Assembly (NCBI GenBank): GCA_024693105.1
Contig: JAILLO010000008.1
Coordinates: 1-42,007, forward strand
Direction: 5' to 3'
DNA from: Clostridia bacterium
GTDB taxonomy: Bacteria; Bacillota; Clostridia; Peptostreptococcales; Anaerovoracaceae
Length of the DNA stretch: 42,007 bases
Shown here in pieces: positions 8,168-16,895 of this stretch. The first letter of the stretch is position 1; every line of letters starts with the position of its first letter. The position numbers were made by a program, and so were the translations under genes. The notes beneath the pieces were generated by a model. It made no database searches and was not told the DNA's origin. It saw only the letters and a program-made list of their open reading frames with translations.

Positions 8168-10762
8168 TTGGAAAATAAGAAAAAAATACTCATTGTCGAC
8201 GATGAGGCTATGAGCAGGGAACTTCTGAGGGAAGTTTTTTGCAAAGATTATGACACAATCGAAGCTCATTCGGGTGAAGAAGCCATTGAAATCCTGAAAG
8301 CGCGCGGGTCTGAGATATCTGTAATGACCCTTGATATTGTGTTGCCCAAACTTAACGGAATCGGAGTGCTGAAAAAAATTAAGACCATACCGGGTATAGC
8401 GGATATTCCTGTAATTGCAATTTCATCAATTGACGATGTCGAAAGCATAGTAAATGTTCTGGATGCCGGAGCTTTCGATATTATTAACAAACCTTTTGAT
8501 ATCAGAATCGTATCACAGAGGGTAAAGAATGCCATAGCTCACAGTGAAATGACGCAGATGAAGCTTGAAAACGCACATCTGAGAGAGCAGAACGAAGCCA
8601 GCATTCGCAGGAAAAAGACTTTGGACAGCATGCTTGGAGTAGTTCTTTTGCTGGAAATAAAAGACGAACCGGAGATTAGCTTTATGAACAGGCATGCGAG
8701 GCTGTATCTGGGAGACGGCAAAGATCCGAGAGAACTCTACAACAGGGCAAAGCAGGCAATTCATTCACAGGACAGAGCCTTGTACAAGCATAGCCTGCGC
8801 GAAACGATAGAAACGGGAAAGACATCGTTTTTTGTATGCCGCATAGTCGATTCAAACGGTCATGTTCACTGGAACAATGCAAATGTCTCACTTGTTGATT
8901 ATCCGGAATACGAAAATCCTATGGTAATGGTTCACATGACGGATATAACGGCACAGAAACAGGCTGAAAAAAAGCTTATGTACAAGGCAGAACACGACCA
9001 GCTCACGGGACTTTACAAGAGGGATGCGTTTTTCGAAAATACAGAAAAAATGCTTATGGAAGAAGAGTCTGTTGATTTTAATATGGTACGTATAAATATC
9101 GAGGATTTTAAGCTTGTTAATGACATGTTCGGTATTTCGGGCGGCGACAATGTTCTGACGGCTGTGGCCGATGCACTTCGTGCTTCGAGCAGCGATCTTG
9201 GAACCTTCGGAAGGATGCAGGGCGATGATTTTGTGGCCTGCGTTCCCAGAAGCACCTTTAATCCGGAGTCAATGCTCGCCATGATACATGAGCATATCGA
9301 CAAGCTCAGACTTCACGGCAATATTGAAATTTCACTGGGAATTTACGAGATTGAAGACAGCCTTTTGCACGTTGTAACAATGTGCGACAGAGCGAAGATT
9401 GCCCTTGATATGATACGAGGTGATTACAGTCGGAAATATGCATATTATGACAGCAAACTCCGGGACAAGATCATCGAGGAAAGGGGATTTCTTCAGATAT
9501 TTGACTCGGCGGTTGAAAACGAGGAATTCAAGGTGTTCCTGCAGCCGATTTACAGCCTGACAACAAGAAAGCCCGTTACCGCCGAGGCTCTTGTGCGCTG
9601 GATCAACCCTGAGAGAGGCTTCATTGGTCCGAACAGATTCATACCTGTTTTTGAGAAGAACGGGCGGATTGAGGCACTTGATATGTATATGCTTGAACAT
9701 GTTGCAATGTATCTGAGCAGAAATATCAGACAGAAGAAAAAGGCAAATCCGGTTTCGGTAAATGTGTCCAGAAATACATTATATAATTTCGAGTTTCCGC
9801 AGAAGCTTTCTGAAATTGTAAAAAGGCATGATGTGCCGCCGGAAATGATAGCCGTGGAAATTACAGAGGGCCTTTATATCGACAACCCTGAGCAGCTGAA
9901 AAATGCGGTGAAAATACTGAAAGAAAAAGGCTTCAGGGTTTATATGGACGATTTCGGAAGCGGTTATTCATCTTTGAATATGCTCAAGGAAATTGAAGTC
10001 GATGTGCTCAAAATAGACATGGATTTTCTGGGAGGTTTTGAGACTTCACAAAGAGCGGGAAGCATACTTACTTCGGTGGTACGTATGGCGAAATGGCTCA
10101 GTCTCAAGGTAATTGCCGAGGGTGTTGAAACAGAGGCACAGGTCGATTTCTTAAAGAGCATCGGCTGTGATACAATACAGGGCTACTATTTTTCAAAACC
10201 GCTGTCGCTTGCAGAGTATGACCAGCTGATTCAAAGGGATGCGGTATTTGAATCAGATCCTGAAAGCTTTGTATGGGAAAAGCCGGATACGGATATGCTT
10301 TTCAACGGAAATCCGATTCTGAGCAGACTTATGAATGCCGCTTGCGGCGCACTTGGAATCTATGAACTTTCAAATGACGTTCTTGAACCGATAAGAGTCA
10401 ATGACGCTTATTTCGAACTGCTTGGGTATGATATACACACGCTGCACAGCAACGCGCAGAATGTTATGAAGCTTGTTCATATCGATGATAGGGAAAATCT
10501 TATAAGTATATGCAGAGAGGCTGTAAAGTCGGCGTCAATGTCAGGAGAGGCTCCTGCTGCGAGCAGAGAAATAGTTATAAGAAGATATGATGCGCAAAAC
10601 AATGAAATAAAACTGAAAATCAGGGCGCGTTATCTGGCTGGAAGCTCAGATACACCTATTATAAGTCTTGTATTCAGAAAGGCTGAAGATGAATCAGAGC
10701 TTGGATTTGACGGAAGCGGAGATATGAATCCGTCTTCAGAAAACAGACTGAGGATCTGCTGA
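8168..10762 (+). CDS. Response regulator with PAS, degenerate GGDEF and EAL domains (c-di-GMP signalling)
   Basis: 864 residues, TTG start 7 nt after AAGGGG. Domains in order: receiver domain 1-125 with acidic pocket DD at 11-12 and phospho-acceptor Asp56; PAS-like domain about 150-260; GGDEF-type domain about 270-440; EAL domain about 450-700; second PAS-like domain about 720-840. The diguanylate cyclase signature reads Q351-G-D-D-F instead of GG(D/E)EF, so cyclase activity is doubtful and the domain may be regulatory. The EAL domain keeps its catalytic signs: E473-A-L, NVSR, EITEG, DDFGSGYSS, KID, AEGVET and QGYYFSKP. The protein is therefore probably a phosphorelay-controlled c-di-GMP phosphodiesterase. 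No partner kinase is adjacent; the hybrid kinase at 27213 is 16 kb away. Its 3' end overlaps the convergent thiamine pyrophosphokinase gene by 27 bp. Confidence 0.92.
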   Translation: MENKKKILIVDDEAMSRELLREVFCKDYDTIEAHSGEEAIEILKARGSEISVMTLDIVLPKLNGIGVLKKIKTIPGIADIPVIAISSIDDVESIVNVLDAGAFDIINKPFDIRIVSQRVKNAIAHSEMTQMKLENAHLREQNEASIRRKKTLDSMLGVVLLLEIKDEPEISFMNRHARLYLGDGKDPRELYNRAKQAIHSQDRALYKHSLRETIETGKTSFFVCRIVDSNGHVHWNNANVSLVDYPEYENPMVMVHMTDITAQKQAEKKLMYKAEHDQLTGLYKRDAFFENTEKMLMEEESVDFNMVRINIEDFKLVNDMFGISGGDNVLTAVADALRASSSDLGTFGRMQGDDFVACVPRSTFNPESMLAMIHEHIDKLRLHGNIEISLGIYEIEDSLLHVVTMCDRAKIALDMIRGDYSRKYAYYDSKLRDKIIEERGFLQIFDSAVENEEFKVFLQPIYSLTTRKPVTAEALVRWINPERGFIGPNRFIPVFEKNGRIEALDMYMLEHVAMYLSRNIRQKKKANPVSVNVSRNTLYNFEFPQKLSEIVKRHDVPPEMIAVEITEGLYIDNPEQLKNAVKILKEKGFRVYMDDFGSGYSSLNMLKEIEVDVLKIDMDFLGGFETSQRAGSILTSVVRMAKWLSLKVIAEGVETEAQVDFLKSIGCDTIQGYYFSKPLSLAEYDQLIQRDAVFESDPESFVWEKPDTDMLFNGNPILSRLMNAACGALGIYELSNDVLEPIRVNDAYFELLGYDIHTLHSNAQNVMKLVHIDDRENLISICREAVKSASMSGEAPAASREIVIRRYDAQNNEIKLKIRARYLAGSSDTPIISLVFRKAEDESELGFDGSGDMNPSSENRLRIC

Positions 10763-11437
10763 AACGGCGACAATTAATTTCCCGTTACCGACAGTTATTT
10801 TGGCGGATGCATCGACAAATTCGTTGCTTACACCGAGAGGAATATCACATTTGTCAAAGGTTGCGCCGGAGAGCGGATAAAGGACGCCCGAAACCGAAAG
10901 GTTTTCACATTTGTCTGAAAAAGAAAGAAGTGACAGCTTGAAGCCTTCTTTCTTTTTTAGTTCGAGCGTTTCGTTTTCAATAACGGTGAGTATATTGAAA
11001 GAATCAGCAATCCAAAGAGAAGCACCGTGCTCCTTCGCATATGCTGCAAGCTGGAGATTTCCGAGAGTGTGGTCGGCTCTGCCGCCAAGGCCTCCGAGTA
11101 CGATGATGCGCTCTGCCCCACGGCTGAGGGCATGCTTGATGCACCAGCCTGTGTCGGTATCGTCTTTTTTGACAGGCAGCCTGACCGTGTCAATTCCGGA
11201 AGGTACTGTATCTCCGCCTGCATTAAGTGAATCAAAGTCACCTGCAATAAGATCAACCTGGATTTCGGCTTCCGAGGCTTTTTTGCAGCCTGCATCTGCT
11301 GCGAGTGTGAAGAAGCTGCTCTTTTGGTCTGAAAAGATATCTTCATCGAAGTTGCCGCCACGGAAATAACTGTAAAGCTCGTGCAGTTTTTTTGGTGTAT
11401 CTTCAAAATATGCGGTTATTATTATTGCGGTTTTCAT
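10736..11437 (-). CDS. thiN: Thiamine pyrophosphokinase
   Basis: 233 residues. The enzyme transfers pyrophosphate from ATP to thiamine to give thiamine pyrophosphate. Family motifs are in order: AADAG (nucleotide-site Asp), LIAGDFDS, the KDDTDTGWCIKHAL stretch that binds ATP/Mg, VLGGLGGRADHTLGN and a C-terminal beta-sandwich that binds thiamine (ATFDKCDIPLGVSNEF). The ATG at 11437 has only a weak AGG upstream, but the first residues (KTAIIITAYFED) form the expected first beta-strand. The last 27 bp overlap the convergent GGDEF/EAL gene, so the two transcripts are antisense at their ends and neither has a terminator in a gap. Confidence 0.9.
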   Translation of the reverse strand: MKTAIIITAYFEDTPKKLHELYSYFRGGNFDEDIFSDQKSSFFTLAADAGCKKASEAEIQVDLIAGDFDSLNAGGDTVPSGIDTVRLPVKKDDTDTGWCIKHALSRGAERIIVLGGLGGRADHTLGNLQLAAYAKEHGASLWIADSFNILTVIENETLELKKKEGFKLSLLSFSDKCENLSVSGVLYPLSGATFDKCDIPLGVSNEFVDASAKITVGNGKLIVAVSADPQSVF

Positions 11438-11510
11438 AAAAAACAGCCTCGCTTCCGTTTGTGACTTGAATTAATGGGTTTTCCGGATAATTCCGGTAAG
11501 TAAAAACTTC

Positions 11511-11595
11511 TTCCCGGCAATAAAAAACTGTTCCGGGAAAATCACAATCGTGCCTTACAAGCGGACTTGTAAAAGCAAAACAATCAATGTATATT
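11511..11595 (+). promoter_or_regulatory. Promoter with overlapping inverted repeats, nifU-like gene
   Basis: TTGTAA (11567-11572), 17 bp, TATATT (11590-11595) is a reasonable housekeeping promoter about 52 bp before the start. Its -35 box forms one arm of a perfect inverted repeat TTACAAG-CGGA-CTTGTAA (11555-11572), the placement of an operator. A second perfect inverted repeat, TTCCCGG/CCGGGAA (11511-11517 with 11533-11539), lies upstream between the divergent genes. Confidence 0.55.
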
Positions 11596-11646
11596 ATAGA
11601 GTGTTTCAACAAGTCTTGCAACAAAACCTTATGAGGGGGATTAGTA

Positions 11647-11985
11647 TTGGAAATCAGAGAAAAAGTTGAAAAAGTTTTAGAGGAAAAAATCAATCCGATT
11701 CTGCAAAAGCATTACGGGGGAGTCAGAATAACAGAGATTTCAGGCGAATCCGTAAAGCTCAAATTTATCGGATCTTGCGTGAAGTGTGAGGAGGCGGCTG
11801 CGCGCTTTGAAAGAACGGTTAAAAGGATTCTTCTCTCCGAATGCCCGGAGATAAAAAACGTTATACATGATACGCAGTCCGGCTATGATTTTGAGAATCT
11901 GGCAAAAAAGGTTTATGAAAAGGCCGCAGAGGTCAAAAGACCGGAAACGGAAGAAGTACCCGAAATCAAAAGACCGCAGGAATAA
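11647..11985 (+). CDS. NifU-like iron-sulfur scaffold domain protein
   Basis: 112 residues, TTG start 6 nt after GAGGGGGA. The sequence follows the C-terminal NifU (Nfu) domain: an N-terminal helix ending INPILQKHYGGVRI, a beta-strand region, and the Cys pair C44-x2-C47 in GSCVKC, followed by the family's helix and an 'ECPEIKNV' strand. In Nfu proteins this CxxC pair carries a bridging Fe-S cluster for transfer to targets. It differs from the classical CSGCPSS loop (KCEEA here), and it has a charged C-terminal tail with two copies of a KRP-containing segment. That tail comes from an 11-bp direct repeat near the stop. No other Fe-S assembly gene is nearby, so its client is unknown. Confidence 0.75.
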   Translation: MEIREKVEKVLEEKINPILQKHYGGVRITEISGESVKLKFIGSCVKCEEAAARFERTVKRILLSECPEIKNVIHDTQSGYDFENLAKKVYEKAAEVKRPETEEVPEIKRPQE

Positions 11986-12085
11986 AACGCGGCCGGAGTC
12001 AGATGATTGCAGGCAGAAGACGCCGCAGATTCTAAACAAAATGACAACGGAATGAAAACATTAGATTAATTTGCGAAACCCGGTG

Positions 12086-12113
12086 TTGACGTTTTTTATA
12101 CGGAGGGTATAAT
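12086..12113 (+). promoter_or_regulatory. Consensus promoter of the DUF975 gene
   Basis: TTGACG (12086-12091), 16 bp, TATAAT (12108-12113). It is bracketed by an inverted repeat, ACCCGGT (12078-12084) and ACCGGGT (12160-12166). The leader contains a small hairpin, GTGGGAT/ATTCCAC, with one G-T pair. The second arm of the bracket sits just before the ribosome site GAGGAG. Confidence 0.8.
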
Positions 12114-12184
12114 TTTTGTGGGATGCGGGGATTCCACGCGCATGATTTTAATATCCACAACCGGGTGAGAGGAGATAATTTTAT

Positions 12185-13174
12185 ATGTATGACAGTATTA
12201 TTGTAAGAGAAAGCTGCAGTTCAATCAGAGCACTTTCGAGGGAAATTCTTTCAGGTAAATGGAAACAGGCCGTTATTGCGGTGCTTATTTATATGGCTGC
12301 CGTTACGCTTCCTGTTGAACTTCTGAATCTTGCATTCGGCGCAGACGAGTATGATTCATTTGCTTCAGCAGTTTATTTATTAATTGTGACGGGACCTTTT
12401 ACCTTCGGTTCAACCGTATTCTTCCTTTCTATGGTGAGGGGCGGGAAATCGAAGCTTGAAATGCTTTTTTGCGGTTTCGAACGCTTTGGAAGGACGCTGG
12501 GACTGTTCGCATATATTTATCTGTTTACGCTTCTTTGGACGCTTCTCTTTGTAATTCCGGGATTTATAGCTATGCTCAGATACAGCCAGGCATTTCTTGT
12601 TGCGGCAGAGCATCCCGAATATACGGTTCCCGAATGCGTGGAAGCAAGTAAGCGCATGATGAAGGGAAATAAGTGGTCGTACTTTTGCCTGATGCTTAGT
12701 TTTATAGGATGGTATGTTCTTGCCATGCTTCCGAATATGATTGCGGCGAGTCTGCTTTCACTTGCAGGTGCATCCGGGACTGTAATAAACATAGTTTCGT
12801 ACATTACCTCAGTACCGATGCTGTGGGTACTGGCATACTGCATTGTGGCAGAGATTGTATTTTACGAGATAATGACGGGAAATCTCAGACCGGGGACAAT
12901 TCCGGCCGGTTTTACGGTTCATGGCGAACAGCAGGCAGGACGGCAGTCTTTTGAAGAAGAGCAAAGCCAAACTGCCGGAGAAAACAGAAATTATTCATAC
13001 AAAGAAGTAACACCGGAAGCTTCATCGGAGCGGGGAGAGGGTTTCAGCTATCAGACGCGGCAGGATGCGCAGACAGAATCATCCGCGGAAAATACCGGCA
13101 GTCAGGACGCGGCAAATCCGCAGCAGACGGAAGATGAGAATACACCTGAAGAAGAGAATAAGAGCGATTTATAG
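12185..13174 (+). CDS. DUF975 family integral membrane protein
   Basis: 329 residues, ATG 10 nt after GGAG. The first 240 residues hold about five or six hydrophobic segments. The family signature is clear: FVIPGFIAMLRYSQAF, then a helix with ECVEASKRMMKGNKW followed by FCLMLSFIGW. These match the IPGI-xxxxYS / S-RMMKGHKWxxF-L-LSFIGW pattern of DUF975 proteins. The last about 85 residues are hydrophilic and rich in Gln, Glu, Ser and Thr, probably a disordered cytoplasmic tail. The function of DUF975 is not established; some members are near membrane stress or transport genes. It is a single-gene unit with its own promoter. Confidence 0.85.
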   Translation: MYDSIIVRESCSSIRALSREILSGKWKQAVIAVLIYMAAVTLPVELLNLAFGADEYDSFASAVYLLIVTGPFTFGSTVFFLSMVRGGKSKLEMLFCGFERFGRTLGLFAYIYLFTLLWTLLFVIPGFIAMLRYSQAFLVAAEHPEYTVPECVEASKRMMKGNKWSYFCLMLSFIGWYVLAMLPNMIAASLLSLAGASGTVINIVSYITSVPMLWVLAYCIVAEIVFYEIMTGNLRPGTIPAGFTVHGEQQAGRQSFEEEQSQTAGENRNYSYKEVTPEASSERGEGFSYQTRQDAQTESSAENTGSQDAANPQQTEDENTPEEENKSDL

Positions 13175-13233
13175 CAGGAATTTAAAGCATAAACTTATCA
13201 AAGGCAGAGGACGATGTTCTTCTGTCTTTTTTA

Positions 13234-13263
13234 TTGAAAAGAATCTCTGAATGGTAGTATAAT
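13234..13263 (+). promoter_or_regulatory. Promoter of the D-aspartate cassette
   Basis: TTGAAA (13234-13239), 18 bp, TATAAT (13258-13263). Transcription would start near 13270, after the earliest in-frame ATG at 13267. This supports the start codon at 13327 for the ligase gene. Confidence 0.75.
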
Positions 13264-13326
13264 AAAATGAATGTTTGTGCGTTTGCACTGCATGTTATTT
13301 TCAAAAGTTCAGGAGATGAGGCAAAA

Positions 13327-14532
13327 ATGGAGAAGAAGTTTATCCCACTGCTTTTTGCGGGTGACATAAATGTATACAGTGTGGCGAGAGCTTTCAGAGA
13401 GGCTTACGGTATTACGGTAAGTGTTTTCGGAAAGTACAATGTCGGACCGTGTGCAAACAGCAGAATTATGAATTATAAGGCAAATCCGAAGGCTGATGAG
13501 CAGGAGACTTTTATTGAGCTTGTGCGCGGGTTTGCGGCAGAACACAGTGACGAAACAGTCCTTCTGATGGGTTGCGGCGACAGCTATGTCCAGCTTATCA
13601 GTGCCAATAAAGACAATCTTCCGGAGAATGTTGTTGCACCATATATCGATATTGATATGATGAACGATCTGATTCACAAGGAAAAGTTCTATGCAATGTG
13701 CGAAAAGACGGGAGTGGATTATCCGTCCACTTTTGTGCATAAGAGATCTATGGGACATGATTTCAGCCTGCCGTTTGAAGCTCCGTTTATTATTAAACCT
13801 TCAAACGGAATCGAATACTGGAGACATCCGTTTGCAACACAAAAGAAGGTCTACAAGGCAGATTCAAGGGAAGAGCTTGACAGTATTCTTGATGATATTT
13901 ACGGTGCCGGATATGACGATTCAATTATTATTCAGGACTTTATACCGGGCGATGATACATATATGAGAGTGCTGACAAATTACTCCGACAAGAACGGACA
14001 GGTGAAGATGATGTGTCTTGGCCACGTGCTTCTTGAAGAGCATACACCGCATGGAATCGGCAATCATGCCGTAATTATCACAGAGCACAACGAGGCTGTG
14101 GAGGAGCAGTTTAAGAGGCTTCTTGAAGAAATGCACTATGTCGGTTTTTCCAATTTTGATATTAAATATGACAAAAGAGACGGAAAATACAAGGTATTTG
14201 AAATTAATACAAGACAGGGAAGAAGCAATTACTATGTTACCGGTGCGGGAGCAAATATCGCAAAGCTCGTGGTGGAAGATTACATCATGGACAGACCGCT
14301 TGAACTGAATATAGTAAAGAATGAGCATCTTTGGCTTGTAGTACCGAAGAAGGTGGCTTTTGATTACATAAAGCCGCAGGAATACAGGGACGAAATGAAA
14401 AAGCTTTTTGCTGCCGGAAAGTATGTAAATCCGCTGTTTTTCAATCAGGACAACGGCCTTTCAAGAAGGCTGAAGCTTTTTAAATCCCAGATGGGACACC
14501 ATTTGAAATTCAGAAAGTATCTTGGGAAGTAG
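13327..14532 (+). CDS. ATP-grasp ligase, D-aspartate ligase (Asl) family
   Basis: 401 residues from ATG 13327, chosen because AGGAG and GAGG precede it and the promoter leaves no leader for ATG 13267. ATP-grasp ligases couple ATP hydrolysis to amide-bond formation through an acyl-phosphate. Segments typical of the family are the N-terminal FIPLLFAGDINVYSVARAF, the ATP-binding IIIQDFIPGDDTYMRVL, MMCLGHVLLEEHTPHGIGN and the metal-binding end FEINTRQGRSNYY. From memory these align closely with the Enterococcus faecium D-aspartate ligase Aslfm, which adds D-Asp to the epsilon-amino group of L-Lys in the peptidoglycan precursor. It is followed after 12 bp by an aspartate racemase and then a MurE-type ligase, which fits that role. 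Substrate use is inferred. Confidence 0.85.
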   Translation: MEKKFIPLLFAGDINVYSVARAFREAYGITVSVFGKYNVGPCANSRIMNYKANPKADEQETFIELVRGFAAEHSDETVLLMGCGDSYVQLISANKDNLPENVVAPYIDIDMMNDLIHKEKFYAMCEKTGVDYPSTFVHKRSMGHDFSLPFEAPFIIKPSNGIEYWRHPFATQKKVYKADSREELDSILDDIYGAGYDDSIIIQDFIPGDDTYMRVLTNYSDKNGQVKMMCLGHVLLEEHTPHGIGNHAVIITEHNEAVEEQFKRLLEEMHYVGFSNFDIKYDKRDGKYKVFEINTRQGRSNYYVTGAGANIAKLVVEDYIMDRPLELNIVKNEHLWLVVPKKVAFDYIKPQEYRDEMKKLFAAGKYVNPLFFNQDNGLSRRLKLFKSQMGHHLKFRKYLGK

Positions 14533-14544
14533 GAGAATTTTTTT

Positions 14545-15264
14545 ATGATAGACGGTGCAAAGGCGTTAGGCGTACTTGGGGGAATGGGACCGATGGCCAC
14601 CCAGTTGTTTTTCAGAATGGTGGTTGACATGACAGATGCTTCGTGCGATCAGGAACATTTAAACATGATTATATTTAATCATGCAACGATGCCTGACAGA
14701 ACGAAAGCCATTCTTTCGGGAGAAACTGAGGAAGTTTACAAAAGACTCCTTTCCGGTGCGCGTTTTCTTGCGGATGCAGGCGCGGATGTTATAGCGATTC
14801 CATGCAATACATCACACTATTTTATAGACAGACTTAAAGACGATGTCAAAAGCATTGAATTTATCGATATGATTCGTGAAACAGCCCGTTTTGCGGCAAT
14901 GCAGGGAAAGAAAGAAAAGCCCGCAAGAGTCGGAATTCTTGCGACAGAAGGGACTCTTGGCAGCGGTCTTTATCAGAAGCGTCTTGCCGAAGCCGGCGCA
15001 GAACCTGTCATTTTGTCGGATGAAGGCAGACGTCTTACTATGAAGATTATTTACGACTGTGTCAAGAGCGGCATTCCGGCGGAAAGGGAAGACGTTCTTG
15101 CAATTGAAAAGGAACTTTCCGAAAAGGGTTGCAGCTGTGCTGTTATGGGCTGCACCGAGCTTTCCTGCCTTAAAGAGGATATGAAGCTTTCTGATTTTTA
15201 TATTGATGCAATGAAGGTGCTTGCCGAAAAATCGGTTATGGCCTGTGACAAAAGGCTGAGGTAA
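14545..15264 (+). CDS. racD: Aspartate racemase (Asp/Glu racemase family)
   Basis: 239 residues, ATG after AGGAG at 9-10 nt. Cofactor-independent racemases use two cysteines as acid and base. Both are present: Cys87 in IPCNTSH and Cys203 in MGCTELSC. The N-terminus LGVLGGMGPMAT and the NHATMPDRT segment are those of the aspartate racemase branch rather than of MurI, whose own gene is separate in this window (26133). It lies between the D-aspartate ligase-like gene and the MurE-like gene with short gaps (12 and 32 bp), so it probably supplies D-Asp to the ligase. The symbol racD is by analogy with enterococci. Confidence 0.87.
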   Translation: MIDGAKALGVLGGMGPMATQLFFRMVVDMTDASCDQEHLNMIIFNHATMPDRTKAILSGETEEVYKRLLSGARFLADAGADVIAIPCNTSHYFIDRLKDDVKSIEFIDMIRETARFAAMQGKKEKPARVGILATEGTLGSGLYQKRLAEAGAEPVILSDEGRRLTMKIIYDCVKSGIPAEREDVLAIEKELSEKGCSCAVMGCTELSCLKEDMKLSDFYIDAMKVLAEKSVMACDKRLR

Positions 15265-15296
15265 TTACAAAGTGATTTAAAAGAAAGGATACATCT

Positions 15297-16895
15297 ATGG
15301 AAAAAAGGTTGCACTCTCTCGGAGAATACCTGGTTATGTTCAGGAAACACAATCTGATTACAGATACAAACGTTGGGGTTGACGAACTTGAGAAGATGGT
15401 CAGATATATTTCTTTCAATTCGCAGGATGTGAAATTCAATACGATTTTTGTCTGTAAGGGGGAGCATTTTAAGGAGGATTATCTATGGGATGCTGCCGGA
15501 CGCGGGGCATGTGCATATATCAGCGAAAAGAAGTATATACCGCCTGAAGAAAGGAAAGACACGCAGATTCCTTATATTATTGTAAACGATATCAGAAAGA
15601 CAATGGCTTATCTTACCGATTTCTTCTACAATCAGGTGAGCAGGGAATTGACGCTTATCGGAATTACGGGTACAAAAGGAAAATCCACAACGGCTTATTT
15701 CATGAAGTATATTCTTGACGATTTTGAGAAGCATATGAAAAAGCCGAAGACTGCGATTGTTTCGGGCATCGATAATTACGACGGTGTCATAAGTGAGGAA
15801 TCACATCTTACAACGCCGGAGGCAATTGAGCTGCACAAGCATTTTAACAATGCGGCAAAGAGTGATATAGAATATCTGACGATGGAGGTTTCATCCCAGG
15901 CTCTCAAATATGACAGGGTTCTTTGCATCAATTATGATGTCGGATGTTTCCTGAATATAGGCGAAGACCATATAAGCGACCTTGAGCATCCTGATTTTAA
16001 CGACTATTTTGCATCAAAGCTCAGACTGTTCGATCAGTGCAGCATTGCGTGCGTGAATATAGATTCCGATCATTCGGCCGAAATTCTTGCGGCAGCAAAG
16101 GAACGTGCGCCTAAGGTAATTACGTTCGGAACGGTTTCTGCGGGAGGAAATGCGCAAGATAAAGATGCGGGCTCAGATGCCTATGAAGGAAACGGTATTG
16201 TAAAAGCAGCCGGTGAGCCTGATATTTTCGGTTATGATATTAAGGTCGGAAGCAGGGATATTACCTTCAGGGTAAGGAGCGACAGCTTCGACAGAGAATT
16301 TAAAATAACGATGCACGGTCTGTTTAATGTTTCAAATGCTCTTGCTGCAATTGCGATGAGTTATGCCCTGAATATTCCGCTCGAAAGCATTGCAGAGGGA
16401 TTGAAAAAGGCACATGCTGCAGGCAGAATGGAGATTTTCACTTCGCCTGAAACAGGTCTTAATGTCATTGTCGATTATGCTCACAACAAGCTTAGCTTTG
16501 AGTCTTTGTTTACTTCAATGATGAAGGAATTTCCGGAAAAGAAAATTTCAATTGTTTTCGGATGTCCGGGAAGAAAGGCTCTCGGACGCAGAAGAGAACT
16601 CGGTGAAATTGCCGGCAGATATTCAAATATGGTATATATTACCGAAGAAGATGCCGGTGAGGAGCCTGTACTCAAAATCAGCGAAGAAATTCAAAAGCAT
16701 GTTGAGGCTCAGAACTGTAAATGTGAAATTATCACAGACAGGCGCGAAGCCATAAGAAGGGCAATTGAAGACGCGGATGAGGATACACTTGTCCTTATTA
16801 CGGGAAAAGGCCGTGAGACACGCCAGAAGAGGGGAATTCAGTATATAGATACACCTTCCGATGTTGAGTACGTTAAAGAGTTTCTACATATATAG
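15297..16895 (+). CDS. murE: UDP-MurNAc-tripeptide synthetase type Mur ligase (MurE family)
   Basis: 532 residues, ATG 7-8 nt after AAAGGA. MurE ligases add the third residue of the peptidoglycan stem to UDP-MurNAc-L-Ala-D-Glu. Visible motifs: P-loop GITGTKGKST (122-131), LTTPEA, EVSSQAL, and NIGEDHISDLEHPDFNDYF with the lysine (ASK) that is carbamylated in the family. GCPGRKALGRRRELGEIA and LITGKGRETRQ in the C-terminal domain follow. The position of the DNPR motif that marks meso-diaminopimelate enzymes reads E451-D-A-G, so a meso-DAP substrate is unlikely; L-Lys or ornithine would fit D-Asp branching better. An insertion of about 25 residues (GGNAQDKDAGSDAYEG region, about 282-305) lies in the central domain. 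The stop codon falls inside a 13-bp tandem repeat. Whether this is the cell's only MurE cannot be told. Confidence 0.85.
   Translation: MEKRLHSLGEYLVMFRKHNLITDTNVGVDELEKMVRYISFNSQDVKFNTIFVCKGEHFKEDYLWDAAGRGACAYISEKKYIPPEERKDTQIPYIIVNDIRKTMAYLTDFFYNQVSRELTLIGITGTKGKSTTAYFMKYILDDFEKHMKKPKTAIVSGIDNYDGVISEESHLTTPEAIELHKHFNNAAKSDIEYLTMEVSSQALKYDRVLCINYDVGCFLNIGEDHISDLEHPDFNDYFASKLRLFDQCSIACVNIDSDHSAEILAAAKERAPKVITFGTVSAGGNAQDKDAGSDAYEGNGIVKAAGEPDIFGYDIKVGSRDITFRVRSDSFDREFKITMHGLFNVSNALAAIAMSYALNIPLESIAEGLKKAHAAGRMEIFTSPETGLNVIVDYAHNKLSFESLFTSMMKEFPEKKISIVFGCPGRKALGRRRELGEIAGRYSNMVYITEEDAGEEPVLKISEEIQKHVEAQNCKCEIITDRREAIRRAIEDADEDTLVLITGKGRETRQKRGIQYIDTPSDVEYVKEFLHI

Noticed and set aside
13267-13326. 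Upstream start for the D-aspartate ligase-like gene
   Set aside because: ATG 13267 lies at or before the expected transcription start of the TTGAAA-18-TATAAT promoter. ATG 13327 has a good ribosome site and matches the family's N-terminus.
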